From assembly GCA_018820855.1 (NCBI GenBank), contig JAHJNL010000044.1:78808-136136 (forward strand): a stretch of DNA of 57,329 nt, in the 5' to 3' direction. Below, piece by piece: positions 1 to 8,574 of the stretch (within the stretch, counting starts at the first letter, position 1; the number at the start of each line of letters is the position of its first letter). The notes under the pieces were generated by a model that made no database searches, was not told where the DNA came from, and was given only the letters and a program-made list of their open reading frames with translations. Both the position numbers and the translations under genes were made by a program. This DNA is from Pseudomonadota bacterium (GTDB lineage: Bacteria; Desulfobacterota; Desulfobulbia; Desulfobulbales; Desulfocapsaceae).

Positions 1-577
1 GGAGTGAGAGGTCTGTCTTGGTGCGCTGGGCTCGCGCGAATTCCTGCTGCAGTACTTCGGTCAGGTGTTTACGGTTGTAGAGACCGGTAAGTCCGTCATG
101 TTCGGCCAGGATGTCAAGGTAATATTGGTGCGAGCGGAGTGATTGTTCCGCTTCGGTGATTCTTTCTGTCAGGCTGGTAATCTGATTTTGACACTCCTCA
201 AGTTCATTGCTGACCCTGTGCAGTTTGAGAAACAGTTGAATTTTTCGTTGTAGCTCCGCACTGCTTGCAGAGGGAGTGATGACATCGTGGATCCAGGGCA
301 GGGCCGCGAGTTGTTGCAGGTATTGTTCGGTATGTTCGGGTAATGCGAGCAAGAGGAGGCTGGCCTCCTCGGGCAAGAGGAGATCAGGTAAGTTCTCAAG
401 GCAGAGGCTGCTATCAATGAGCACCATTGAGCAGTTATATTCTTTAGAGAGCCTGGATACGCGTTCGCAGGTATCGGCATGGAGGATGATCAGCTCTTTC
501 GAAGCGGCTGTCACTCGTGCTGCGATGGATTGTGCCTCCTCGAAGCGAGGGTGAGCTATTATTATGGTTTCACGCAT
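1..577 (-). CDS. GGDEF-domain diguanylate cyclase, N-terminal part only (runs off left edge)
   Basis: Reading the minus strand from the ATG at 577-575 gives 192 codons without a stop before the window edge. Residues about 1-115 look like a divergent response-regulator-like domain (beta strands such as ETIIIAHP and CSMVLIDSS). A coiled-coil stretch of about 45 residues follows (LEECQNQITSLTERITEAEQ). The end is the canonical start of a GGDEF domain, with the signature HDGLTGLYNRKHL and then EFARAQRTKTDLSL. GGDEF proteins make cyclic di-GMP, but the GG(D/E)EF active site lies outside the window, so activity cannot be judged. The gene is separated from htpX by a terminator hairpin, so it is probably a transcript of its own. 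Confidence 0.85.
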   Translation of the reverse strand, partial: MRETIIIAHPRFEEAQSIAARVTAASKELIILHADTCERVSRLSKEYNCSMVLIDSSLCLENLPDLLLPEEASLLLLALPEHTEQYLQQLAALPWIHDVITPSASSAELQRKIQLFLKLHRVSNELEECQNQITSLTERITEAEQSLRSHQYYLDILAEHDGLTGLYNRKHLTEVLQQEFARAQRTKTDLSL

Positions 578-687
578 AGAGCTTGCTTATGGTAAAAACG
601 ACATCGAGGACAAATATTATATAGGGCATTATATTGCGTGGAGATAAAAAAAAGCAACTGTTATGTGAGCAGGAGGGCAGGAGATAG

Positions 688-731
688 AAAACAATACGGC
701 AGCTGTAGCATTTCTGCGGCGGCCGTATTGT
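688..731 (-). terminator. Intrinsic terminator after htpX
   Basis: Perfect 10-bp inverted repeat, ACAATACGGC at 691-700 and GCCGTATTGT at 722-731. On the minus strand the stem is followed by a T-rich run (TTTTCT), and it lies 12 bases beyond the htpX stop codon. Confidence 0.7.
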
Positions 732-743
732 CTGCTGGATGTC

Positions 744-1580
744 TTAGAGAACGCTCAGACGCCTGATTCGTTCCTGGATGGGTGGGTGTGTGGAAAAGAG
801 ATTAGCCAGCTGGCCTCCGGCAAGGGGGTTGACGATATACATCTGTGCCGTTGCCGGATTAACCTGCATGGGTCGGCGTCGATTAAAACTCTCCAGTTGC
901 TGGAGGGCAGAAGCCAGTGAACGTGGGTGACCGCAAATGGCGGCACCAGTGGCGTCGGCTTGAAATTCTCTGCTTCTTGAAATAGCCATCTGGATAATTG
1001 TAGCGCCAATGGGTGCCAGAACCATCATCAGCAGGCTGCTGATCAGACCACCGCCGTTGTCTTCATCGGAACGACCACCAAAAATCATTGCCCACTGAGC
1101 CATGCTGGCCATGTAACTGATGGCACCGGCCATGGTCGCCGCAATGGAACTGATGAGGATGTCACGATTTTTGATGTGTCCCAGTTCATGAGCCAGAACC
1201 CCTTCCAGTTCGTCGGGCTTGAGGATTTGCATCAAGCCGGTAGTCACAGCAACGGCTGCATGCTCAGGATTCCTGCCTGTGGCAAAGGCATTGGGAGTAT
1301 CTTGCTGGATAATATAAACTCGCGGTTTGGGCAGACCTGCTCGAGACGAGAGGCTTGTTACCATCTGGTGCAGATTCGTTGCCTCGGAGAAAGATACTTC
1401 CCGGGCGCCGCTCATTTTCAGGGCCATTTTGTCGCTGTACCAATAAGCGAAAAAGTTCATTGCCAAGGCCATGACCAGAGCAAAGATCATTCCGTTGCTG
1501 CCGCCTAAGAGCTGACCGGCTACCATGAAAACAGCAGTAAGGGCTGCCATAAGCAGGCCTGTTTTGAGCATACTTGTCAT
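744..1580 (-). CDS. htpX: HtpX-family membrane zinc metalloprotease
   Basis: M48-family inner-membrane protease that degrades damaged or misfolded membrane proteins, complementing FtsH. With the start at 1580 the product is 278 aa, the normal HtpX length, beginning MTSMLKTGLLMAA. Two N-terminal membrane segments (about 5-22 and 31-48) precede the catalytic zinc motif HELGH at 131-135. Two further hydrophobic stretches follow, and SREFQADATGA supplies the downstream Glu zinc ligand. A start 30 bases upstream is possible, but the ATG at 1580 has a strong GGAGGA Shine-Dalgarno (1584-1589) and matches family N-termini. It is transcribed alone and ends in a hairpin terminator. Confidence 0.95.
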   Translation of the reverse strand: MTSMLKTGLLMAALTAVFMVAGQLLGGSNGMIFALVMALAMNFFAYWYSDKMALKMSGAREVSFSEATNLHQMVTSLSSRAGLPKPRVYIIQQDTPNAFATGRNPEHAAVAVTTGLMQILKPDELEGVLAHELGHIKNRDILISSIAATMAGAISYMASMAQWAMIFGGRSDEDNGGGLISSLLMMVLAPIGATIIQMAISRSREFQADATGAAICGHPRSLASALQQLESFNRRRPMQVNPATAQMYIVNPLAGGQLANLFSTHPPIQERIRRLSVL

Positions 1581-1916
1581 ATGTCCTCCATGATTGGTTT
1601 GATTGCTCAAGGATCTGTGCAGTAGAAAGACTGAATAGACAATAACGATGGGCCAAATTCTGTCAAGATGTAAAGAAGAGCAGTTGCTTAGAGTTGCTGG
1701 CCTGGTTTTTAAATAAAATCTGTTTTTAGAACGGCGAAACAGCTAAGCACGTTAAATGACAGAGCACTCTGTTGCGTTCTTCTTGGGGGATGAACTAGAC
1801 TGCTGAAAACTTGCTGTGCAAGTCGTACAGATTTGGAAGACTGGGATTATGGACACTGCCCGTAGGTCCTGAGAAAGTTGCAGCAACGGTGCGGGTGAAG
1901 ATGTGTTGCACCGGTA
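1581..1916. other. Intergenic region between htpX and an unknown gene
   Basis: About 336 bases without a supportable gene. It must hold the htpX promoter (minus strand). A short inverted repeat, CGGTGC at 1887-1892 with GCACCG at 1908-1913, lies just past the stop codon of the upstream gene and may be a weak terminator, although no T-run follows. Nothing else recognised. Confidence 0.5.
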
Positions 1917-2636
1917 TCAGAGTTTTTTCAGGTCAAGAGCAGGTTGGGCTGCATAGGCCTCATTGATGAGCTTGTTGAGTTCTGATTTGATACTGCGGAA
2001 ATCGGGGATGGGGGGAAGGGTGGGAAGAAATTTTTCCACTGATTGCGGCGGCTGTATGCGCATTTTCTCTTCTATGGCGATTGCCCCTTCAGTGTCGATG
2101 GTCCCGGACATGGAACCGGAGGTGCCGGAACCGCCTCCGTCGAGGTTACGCAGGAAGAGCATGATTCCGCTGATATCGTTTTTTTGATAAAAAAGTTTTA
2201 TTTCCTCTTCGATGATCTCGTGTTCTTCGATCAGGGCGGCAAATTTTTTTCGATAGCTGTCGACGTGTTCGCCAAGCGTCGTGTAAACATCAAAAAACAT
2301 GTTGCGAAAACGACTTTTTCTGAAAAATCCACGGATGCGCTGGTCGGCAAAGAGTCGTTTGCGGATGGTTGGAGACTGGCTGATGTAGGAATCAAAGAAG
2401 AGGACATCACCCAGCTTGGTAAGCTCAAAAAAGCGGGTGATAAGGTGATCTTTCTGGAGCAGGGCATAGATGCGCAGGAGGTCAAAGCCGATTCGTTTTT
2501 CCAGAAGGAGGGTCGAGGCGATGATTTCCTGTTGGTAATTGTTCGAGTCTTCTTCAATGATCTTGCGAAAACCAAAGTAGCGGTCGGCAATCTCTTTTTT
2601 GACCTCAAAGGCCAGTGTCTTGCTGAAATCTTCCAT
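1917..2636 (-). CDS. Conserved hypothetical protein, helical, 239 aa
   Basis: I do not recognise this family. The product is hydrophilic and mostly helical, with many charged residues and no membrane segment or signal peptide. Residues 1-150 are rich in Phe, Arg and Lys (for example FFRKSRFRNMFFDVY). A short glycine/serine linker near 167-178 (GGGSGTSGSMSG) separates it from a proline-containing tail (QPPQSVEKFLPTLPPIPDF) and a final helix. The ATG at 2636 is preceded by AGGTG. It is divergent from dnaG with a 139-bp shared promoter region, so it is probably a cytosolic or scaffold-like protein. No function is assigned. Confidence 0.75.
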   Translation of the reverse strand: MEDFSKTLAFEVKKEIADRYFGFRKIIEEDSNNYQQEIIASTLLLEKRIGFDLLRIYALLQKDHLITRFFELTKLGDVLFFDSYISQSPTIRKRLFADQRIRGFFRKSRFRNMFFDVYTTLGEHVDSYRKKFAALIEEHEIIEEEIKLFYQKNDISGIMLFLRNLDGGGSGTSGSMSGTIDTEGAIAIEEKMRIQPPQSVEKFLPTLPPIPDFRSIKSELNKLINEAYAAQPALDLKKL

Positions 2637-2775
2637 AGGACACCTCGTGGCAGCCAGGCTGGAGAGTGTATCTTCTTGACAGGATGGTCATCCTGTCTTT
2701 CTATAGGGTTTAAAATGTGTTTTCAGTATAGCGTGTTCAAGGTGGACTTGCACCTTTCTTTTTTAAGGAAATGAT

Positions 2776-4611
2776 ATGGGATATTCGGAAGCTGGTGATG
2801 ATCTGGCGGCCCAGGTTAAAGAGCAGGCTGACATTGTGCAGGTTATAGGGGAATGTGTGGACTTGAAGCGAGCCGGTGTCCGTTATCTTGGTCTCTGTCC
2901 CTTCCATGGGGAAAAAACGCCATCGTTTTCTGTACATCCAGGACAGCAGTTTTTTTATTGTTTTGGCTGTGGAGCATCAGGGGATGTCTATAGTTTTCTC
3001 ATGAAATATCATAACCTGGATTTTCCTGCAGCTTTAAAGGATCTGGCCAGGCGCTATCAGATTGAAATACCGGAAAGAGTGCAGTCGGCACAAGAACAGG
3101 AAAGAAGCCGTCAGCGTAAGGCCATGTATGCGGTCAACGAGAAGGCGGCCACCATTTTTCAGGACTATCTTATTCATGCCGGGAAGGCGGAGGGGGCCAG
3201 GCGTTATCTTGAAGAGAGGCGGATTCCTGTCGAGATCCAGAAACGCTTTAGGATTGGTTATGCTCCGTCTCCGGATGCTGCGGGCTGGAATTTTCTTGGC
3301 GCACAATTAGACGGAGAAGAACGTCGGGTTGCAGAAGATGTCGGGTTGCTGGTGAAAAAGGAACAGGGGGGGACCTATGACCGTTTTCGGGACAGGATCC
3401 TTTTTCCGATCTTTGATAGGCAGGGACGAATCATCGGTTTTGGCGGTCGTATTGTCGGTGATGGTCAACCGAAGTATATGAATTCTCCGGAAAGCCTTGT
3501 GTTTAGCAAGAGCAACTCCTTGCTGGGGCTGTATCAGCAAGGAGAGGAGATTCGCCGCAGGCAGCAGGCGATTCTGGTGGAGGGGAATTTTGATTTGGTG
3601 TCCCTGGTGGTGCATGGCTGTCCTAATGTGGTGGCGCCATTGGGCACGGCCCTCACCGCACAGCAGTTGAAGATGTTAAAGGGCTATGCCGAGGAGTATG
3701 TGCTGCTTTTTGATGGGGATGCAGCAGGAATCAAGGCTGCCATGCGTGCGGTTCCGCTATTTTTGAGTGAACAGGTAGCTGGCAAGGTGGCACTGCTGCC
3801 TCCAGGCCATGATCCGGATACTTTTGTTCAGGAGAAGGGGCTGTCTGCCCTCGAAGCCCTTCTGGATAGGGCCAGGCCCCTGCCTGAATTCACTCTGGAG
3901 CAATTGGTCAAAGAACATGGACTGACGTTGGACGGTAAAAGCAGGATTATCAGTGAGCTCCGCCCGTTGATTAAGGCGGCCGTCTCTCCTCTCCAGCGTT
4001 CTTTGATGCTCTCTCATTTCAGTGAAACCATCGGTGTTCCTGCAGAAGAGTTGGGGGCGGCACTGGGGCCAGCTTCGGGGGCTGTACCGGCTGTTGCTCC
4101 TCCGGTAAAGCAAAGAAATAAGCCTCCGCGTCGTGAAGTTCTTGCCCCCCTGACTTTTTTGCAGAAACAGATGGTCACTCACATGGTGCTTTACCCTCAC
4201 TCGCTAAGAGAACTGGAAAAGGCAGGGATTCGCTCATGTTTGGTCGGCAGTATTGGTGAGATCCTCTATTTGCAGTTGAAGGCCTTGATTGAAAAATCCG
4301 GCGAGATCGAGCCAGAGGAGTTGTTGGCAGGCTTACCAGAGGGAGGAGAGCGTGTTCTCGTAGCAGATATATTGCTCAACTCTTCTTCTGACAGCAGATC
4401 ATGTAGCGACGAGGAGACTAAAAAAGAGCTGGCAGAGCTTCTATCCTGGTTGGAACGGGAAAAATTGGAGCGAATGTCTGAGCAGTTGAAGAAGAAAATG
4501 GTTGATTGTGCACAGGGGGGCGGTTCCCGTGAACTGCTGCAGCAAATTGTATCTGAAAAAAATGAGGTGGATAACAAGCTGCATTCCCTTCGTCCTAAAA
4601 TGGTGGGTTAA
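2776..4611 (+). CDS. dnaG: DNA primase
   Basis: Makes RNA primers for DNA replication together with DnaB helicase. The 611-aa product has the three usual parts. First is an N-terminal CHC2 zinc finger (C41, H44, C62, C65, in CPFHGEKTPSF and FYCFGCGASGD). Next is the catalytic core with the Toprim fold: the glutamate motif ILVEGNFD near 273-280 and the metal-binding LLFDGDAAG near 314-322. Last is a C-terminal helicase-interaction region. AAGGA stands upstream of the ATG. Together with rpoD it forms the dnaG-rpoD part of the classical macromolecular-synthesis arrangement, although 328 bp and a promoter separate the two here. Confidence 0.97.
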   Translation: MGYSEAGDDLAAQVKEQADIVQVIGECVDLKRAGVRYLGLCPFHGEKTPSFSVHPGQQFFYCFGCGASGDVYSFLMKYHNLDFPAALKDLARRYQIEIPERVQSAQEQERSRQRKAMYAVNEKAATIFQDYLIHAGKAEGARRYLEERRIPVEIQKRFRIGYAPSPDAAGWNFLGAQLDGEERRVAEDVGLLVKKEQGGTYDRFRDRILFPIFDRQGRIIGFGGRIVGDGQPKYMNSPESLVFSKSNSLLGLYQQGEEIRRRQQAILVEGNFDLVSLVVHGCPNVVAPLGTALTAQQLKMLKGYAEEYVLLFDGDAAGIKAAMRAVPLFLSEQVAGKVALLPPGHDPDTFVQEKGLSALEALLDRARPLPEFTLEQLVKEHGLTLDGKSRIISELRPLIKAAVSPLQRSLMLSHFSETIGVPAEELGAALGPASGAVPAVAPPVKQRNKPPRREVLAPLTFLQKQMVTHMVLYPHSLRELEKAGIRSCLVGSIGEILYLQLKALIEKSGEIEPEELLAGLPEGGERVLVADILLNSSSDSRSCSDEETKKELAELLSWLEREKLERMSEQLKKKMVDCAQGGGSRELLQQIVSEKNEVDNKLHSLRPKMVG

Positions 4612-4939
4612 AAAAACTTCTCCCTGATAAAATATTTGCAGGATGCAAGGCAATCATGGCTCATTAACGTCAATGAGGAAGTTTTATTCTATGTTAACTG
4701 TATTGTTTTAGTTAACGTACTGAAATTAATTATTTATGTGCTGTGGCAAGCAGTTTTGATCGTGGTCCTATCCAAGGCATGACTTGAAACTTATTCTTTT
4801 TATTTAATTATTTAACTTGAAAATGTTGCTTAACGTTACGATTTTGTTATAGTGTGCAATTGGATTAACAGGGGAGTGGGATATAGTTGTAGATTGGCTG
4901 TTTTTTTGTTTTAAAGACGTGCTGCTGCGTGGGAGGAAT
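4612..4939. other. dnaG-rpoD intergenic region
   Basis: A small hairpin (CTCATT at 4660-4665, AATGAG at 4672-4677) follows dnaG. An AT-rich stretch follows with several TTAACG/GTTAAC words, then a sigma-70 type promoter (separate entry) about 90 bases before rpoD. No coding sequence supported. Confidence 0.6.
4826..4853 (+). promoter_or_regulatory. Sigma-70-type promoter for rpoD
   Basis: TTGCTT at 4826-4831 and TATAGT at 4848-4853 with a 16-bp spacer, placed upstream of rpoD in an AT-rich region. The -10 hexamer matches consensus at five of six positions. Read by eye only. Confidence 0.5.
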
Positions 4940-6544
4940 ATGATGGCTGATGACGATCAGGCAGGTGATGATGTACTGGATTTAACCGGAATTTTTGATT
5001 CTGGAGACAACTTGTATTCTGTGGATCTTCCAAAAGGTGTGGAAGAGGACAGGCGGGGTACTAGTGCGAGTGATCGCCGGGCAGGTCCCTTTACCGACAG
5101 GAGGCAGGGACAGCGCAGACGCCTTGCCAGGACTTCTACCAGGCGGGCCGATCATGCTGTGGACCCTATGAGCATCTATCTGCGTGAGATGGGGACCTTG
5201 ACTCTTCTCAGTCATGAGGAAGAGCTTGAGTTGGCTCGCATGATGGAAGAGGGTCTCTTGAAGATTCAGAATGCGGTCCTGTCTACTCCTCTGGCCATCC
5301 CGGCCCTGCAACAGGTTGCGGAGGAGTTGCGGGCGGATAATATGAAGATATTTCAGATTCTGCGCGGAATTCAGGATAATGAGCCTGCAGTTGTTGAAAA
5401 GGAGAAGCGAGCCTTTCTTAAGAAGGTGGATAAGGCCTTGGCGCTTGAGCAAAAAAGGCTGGCACTTCAGGAGAAGATGATTGCCTGCTCCGATGATTTA
5501 GAAGAGGCTGATAAGATTGCTCAACAGATGTTTGCCATTGGAATGGAGGTTTCGGCTCTGTTTCAGGATCGAATCATCTGCACTCGTTGTATTAACGGGG
5601 TTGCCTCCAATCTTAAAGATCTGGTCAGACGTTTTCGAAAAGTTCGGGTCGAGTTGCTGAAAGAAAATAAATTGGCTGCAGCAGAAAATGGTCAGGATGA
5701 GATCAGTCCAAGTGAGTTGGAAAATCGTATTGCTTTGGAGCTGAAAGAGGGGCTGGGCTTTGGATACCGGGTTCTCAATGCTGTCCTCCATGAAGTTGAA
5801 ACCGGTCGCGATATTAACAAGCATGGCAAGGAAGCACTGGTTCGCGCTAATCTGCGCCTGGTGATTTCTGTGTCCAAAAAATTTGTAAATAGAGGTCTTC
5901 AATTCCCTGATTTGATTCAGGAGGGAAATATTGGCTTGATGAAGGCTGTGGAAAAGTTTGATTATCATCGGGGCTATAAATTCAGTACCTATGCCACCTG
6001 GTGGATTCGTCAATCCATTACTCGAGGCATAGCCGATCAGGGACGTACCATCCGTTTGCCGGTACACATGATTGAGACCATTAATAGATTGTTACGGGTT
6101 TCAAAAGACTTTGTTCGCGAAGAGAACCGGGAACCCAGTCCTGAAGAGATGGCGGAACAGCTCGGAACCGACGTGGAAAAAGTCAAGGCAGCCCTGAAAA
6201 CTGCCAAGGATGCCATTTCTCTTGATACCCCCGTGGGAGATGATGAGGAGACGTTCCTCGGTGATTTCATAGAAGATTGTTCCGGTTTGAGCCCTCATGA
6301 AGCTTCCATGGTAGAGAGTTTGAAGGAGTGTCTCTGCAAGGTGATGTCTTCTCTTTCTCCTCGCGAGGCTAAGGTGGTGCGGATGCGATATGGTATCGAT
6401 ATGGGTTACGATCATACCTTAGAAGAGGTGGGAAAATGTTTCGCTGTGACCAGGGAACGTATTCGTCAGATCGAGGCCCAGGCCATCAAGAAACTGAAGC
6501 ACCCGTCGCGTATCGAAGAGTTGCGCGTGTTTATGACCGATTAA
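4940..6544 (+). CDS. rpoD: RNA polymerase primary sigma factor RpoD
   Basis: Sigma-70 family housekeeping factor that directs RNA polymerase to -35/-10 promoters. The start at 4940 has GGGAGGA directly upstream, whereas an in-frame GTG at 4919 has no such site; this gives 534 aa. Residues 1-75 are unusually Asp/Arg-rich and do not look like a full region 1.1. Region 1.2 follows ([14 protein letters not shown]), then a non-conserved helical insert. Region 2 includes [35 protein letters not shown] and [10 protein letters not shown]. Region 3 and region 4 ([20 protein letters not shown]) complete the protein. A terminator hairpin follows the gene. Confidence 0.95.
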   Translation: MMADDDQAGDDVLDLTGIFDSGDNLYSVDLPKGVEEDRRGTSASDRRAGPFTDRRQGQRRRLARTSTRRADHAVDPMSIYLREMGTLTLLSHEEELELARMMEEGLLKIQNAVLSTPLAIPALQQVAEELRADNMKIFQILRGIQDNEPAVVEKEKRAFLKKVDKALALEQKRLALQEKMIACSDDLEEADKIAQQMFAIGMEVSALFQDRIICTRCINGVASNLKDLVRRFRKVRVELLKENKLAAAENGQDEISPSELENRIALELKEGLGFGYRVLNAVLHEVETGRDINKHGKEALVRANLRLVISVSKKFVNRGLQFPDLIQEGNIGLMKAVEKFDYHRGYKFSTYATWWIRQSITRGIADQGRTIRLPVHMIETINRLLRVSKDFVREENREPSPEEMAEQLGTDVEKVKAALKTAKDAISLDTPVGDDEETFLGDFIEDCSGLSPHEASMVESLKECLCKVMSSLSPREAKVVRMRYGIDMGYDHTLEEVGKCFAVTRERIRQIEAQAIKKLKHPSRIEELRVFMTD

Positions 6545-6579
6545 GTCTGAATTTTTCTTTTTCTAACAATACGATTTAC

Positions 6580-6613
6580 AAAAATCCCGGGCTTCTGCCC
6601 GGGATTTTTGTTT
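6580..6613 (+). terminator. Strong intrinsic terminator after rpoD
   Basis: Perfect 13-bp stem: AAAAATCCCGGGC at 6580-6592 and GCCCGGGATTTTT at 6597-6609, with a four-base loop and a T-rich tail. It ends the rpoD transcript and lies just before dprA. Confidence 0.9.
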
Positions 6614-6638
6614 GAGGTCCTGTCTCTATGGTGCAGCC

Positions 6639-7748
6639 ATGTCAAATTTACCTGTAATCGATTGGATGGCATTGACCTTGGTCCCTGGCCTGGGGAGCAA
6701 GACCATCTGGCAGCTGGTGAATCGCTTTGGCGGGGTGCAATCTGTATTTTCTGCTTGTGCAGGCGGGCAGAAAAAAGCTGTAAATATCCGTGAAAGTGTA
6801 TTCGCATCCCTGGCCAATCCTGGGCCCTTGCGTGAGAACGCGGCATTCTATCTGCAAAATCTTCATGCTCATGGAGGGAGGGCCGTCTGTCCCGATGATT
6901 CGAGCTATCCGGAACTGTTGCAAGAAACGGTAAATCCTCCTCCTGTACTTTATGTCCAGGGGCGTATTGAACTCCTGAACTCAGAATGCGTGGCCATGGT
7001 TGGCTCACGCGCCGCCACAGGCTATGGAAGGAGAAGTGCTTTTGCCCTGGCCAGAGATCTGGCAGCGTCCGGGGTGACAGTGGTTTCAGGCCTTGCTCTG
7101 GGAGTTGACAGCGAAGCTCACAGTGGGGCACTGGCCGCAAATGGCGCAACCATCGGTGTTTTGGGCTGCGGTCTGGATGTGGTCTATCCCAGGCAGAATC
7201 ATGATTTGTATACACAGATCAGGAAGCATGGTCTCCTTGTCTCGGAGTATCTTCCGGGCACTCGTCCTGAAGGATTTCGTTTTCCGGCACGAAACCGGAT
7301 TATTGCAGGGTTGAGCCGGGGGGTTGTGGTGGTGGAAGCGGCCAGGAAATCCGGCTCTCTCATCACAGCTGAACTGGCCCTGGAAGAGGGACGGGAGATT
7401 TTTGCCGTGCCCGGGCAGATCGATTCATTTAAGAGCTGCGGTACGCATTGGCTCTTGCAGCAGGGCGCTAAACTGGTACAATCTGCCGACGATATCCTGG
7501 TTGAATTGAACAACGGTTGGAAAGGGCGGGAAAACAGTGAAGAAGGACAACCACATCTGTCGAGTGTGAATATTGATCCTGAGGCACTTGCATTTCTTCA
7601 GGTAATTGATGTTTATCCCTGTCCTCGTAATGAACTGATAGCGTCGTCCGGTCTTGGCCCCGCAAAAGTGACGGAACTGTTACTTCTTCTGGAAATGGAA
7701 GGAACAGTAGAGATCCTTCCGGGAGATCAGGTAAGGCGCATTTTGTGA
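6639..7748 (+). CDS. dprA: DNA-processing protein DprA (Smf)
   Basis: Single-stranded DNA-binding protein that loads RecA during natural transformation and is also widespread in non-competent bacteria. The product is about 369 aa. An N-terminal helix-hairpin-helix-like segment (VPGLGSKTIWQLVNRFGG) precedes the Rossmann-like DprA core, with VAMVGSRAATGYGRRSAF, VVSGLALGVDSEAH, GCGLDVVYPRQN and FPARNRIIAGLS. A C-terminal winged-helix-like tail (about 310-369) follows. The ATG at 6639 is preferred over the upstream in-frame TTG at 6612 because the TTG lies in the tail of the rpoD terminator. The ribosome-binding site is weak. No other competence genes are in the window. Confidence 0.93.
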   Translation: MSNLPVIDWMALTLVPGLGSKTIWQLVNRFGGVQSVFSACAGGQKKAVNIRESVFASLANPGPLRENAAFYLQNLHAHGGRAVCPDDSSYPELLQETVNPPPVLYVQGRIELLNSECVAMVGSRAATGYGRRSAFALARDLAASGVTVVSGLALGVDSEAHSGALAANGATIGVLGCGLDVVYPRQNHDLYTQIRKHGLLVSEYLPGTRPEGFRFPARNRIIAGLSRGVVVVEAARKSGSLITAELALEEGREIFAVPGQIDSFKSCGTHWLLQQGAKLVQSADDILVELNNGWKGRENSEEGQPHLSSVNIDPEALAFLQVIDVYPCPRNELIASSGLGPAKVTELLLLLEMEGTVEILPGDQVRRIL

Positions 7749-7871
7749 AAATAAAAACTATTTTTTAGAATGGTCTTTCGTTCAGCAGGGGTAGGTCGGA
7801 GTCTGTCTTACCTGATCTTCAATGAAAAACATGAGTTGCAAAACACCCTTAACTAATAATGAGAGGAGAAT

Positions 7872-8552
7872 ATGCAGGAAATCCAATTTGCCCCATCGAT
7901 CTTATCTGCTGATTTTTCACGTCTGGGAGAGGAAATTGTCGCTGTGGACAAGGCTGGAGCCGAGGTCATTCATATCGATGTCATGGATGGTCATTTTGTG
8001 CCAAATATCACCATCGGTCCTCTGGTGGTGAAGGCGGCAAGACCAGTCACAGAAAAGGTACTGGATGTTCATCTTATGATACAGAATGCAGATCAGTACC
8101 TTGAATCTTTTGCTGCAGCAGGGGCTGATTGGATCACGGTTCATGTTGAAGCATGTACTCACCTGCATCGCACCGTTTCCAGGATTAAAGAACTTGGGAA
8201 AAAAGCTGGTGTTGTACTGAATCCTGCTACTCCTCTTTCCAGTCTCGAGTATATTTTGGAAGAGGTGGATCTGGTGATGCTCATGAGTGTTAATCCGGGT
8301 TTTGGTGGGCAATCATTTATCGAGTCCACATTGAGAAAAACAGATAGTTTGAAAAAACGGATAGATGCTCTGGGCTTAAAGGTGGGAATTGAGATTGATG
8401 GTGGAGTAAGTCCTGATACCATTGGCCGGGTGGCAGAGGCGGGAGCCAATATCTTTGTCGCCGGTTCGGCTATTTATGGTTGTGATGACTATGGAGCAGT
8501 TATTCAGCAGATGCGGATGTTAGCTCAGGAGGGAAGGGCTAGGCGAAGATAA
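7872..8552 (+). CDS. rpe: Ribulose-phosphate 3-epimerase
   Basis: Interconverts ribulose 5-phosphate and xylulose 5-phosphate in the pentose phosphate pathway. It is 226 aa, the normal length. Family signatures are visible: PSILSADFSRLGEE near 6-19, the metal ligands in VIHIDVMDGHFVPN, LDVHLMI, VMLMSVNPGFGGQ and IEIDGGVSPD, and the phosphate-binding end ANIFVAGSAIYG. GAGAGGAG stands upstream of the ATG. pgi follows after 22 bp, so the two sugar-phosphate genes are probably cotranscribed. Confidence 0.97.
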   Translation: MQEIQFAPSILSADFSRLGEEIVAVDKAGAEVIHIDVMDGHFVPNITIGPLVVKAARPVTEKVLDVHLMIQNADQYLESFAAAGADWITVHVEACTHLHRTVSRIKELGKKAGVVLNPATPLSSLEYILEEVDLVMLMSVNPGFGGQSFIESTLRKTDSLKKRIDALGLKVGIEIDGGVSPDTIGRVAEAGANIFVAGSAIYGCDDYGAVIQQMRMLAQEGRARRR

Positions 8553-8574
8553 TTGTGACAGCGGGAGAAGAAAT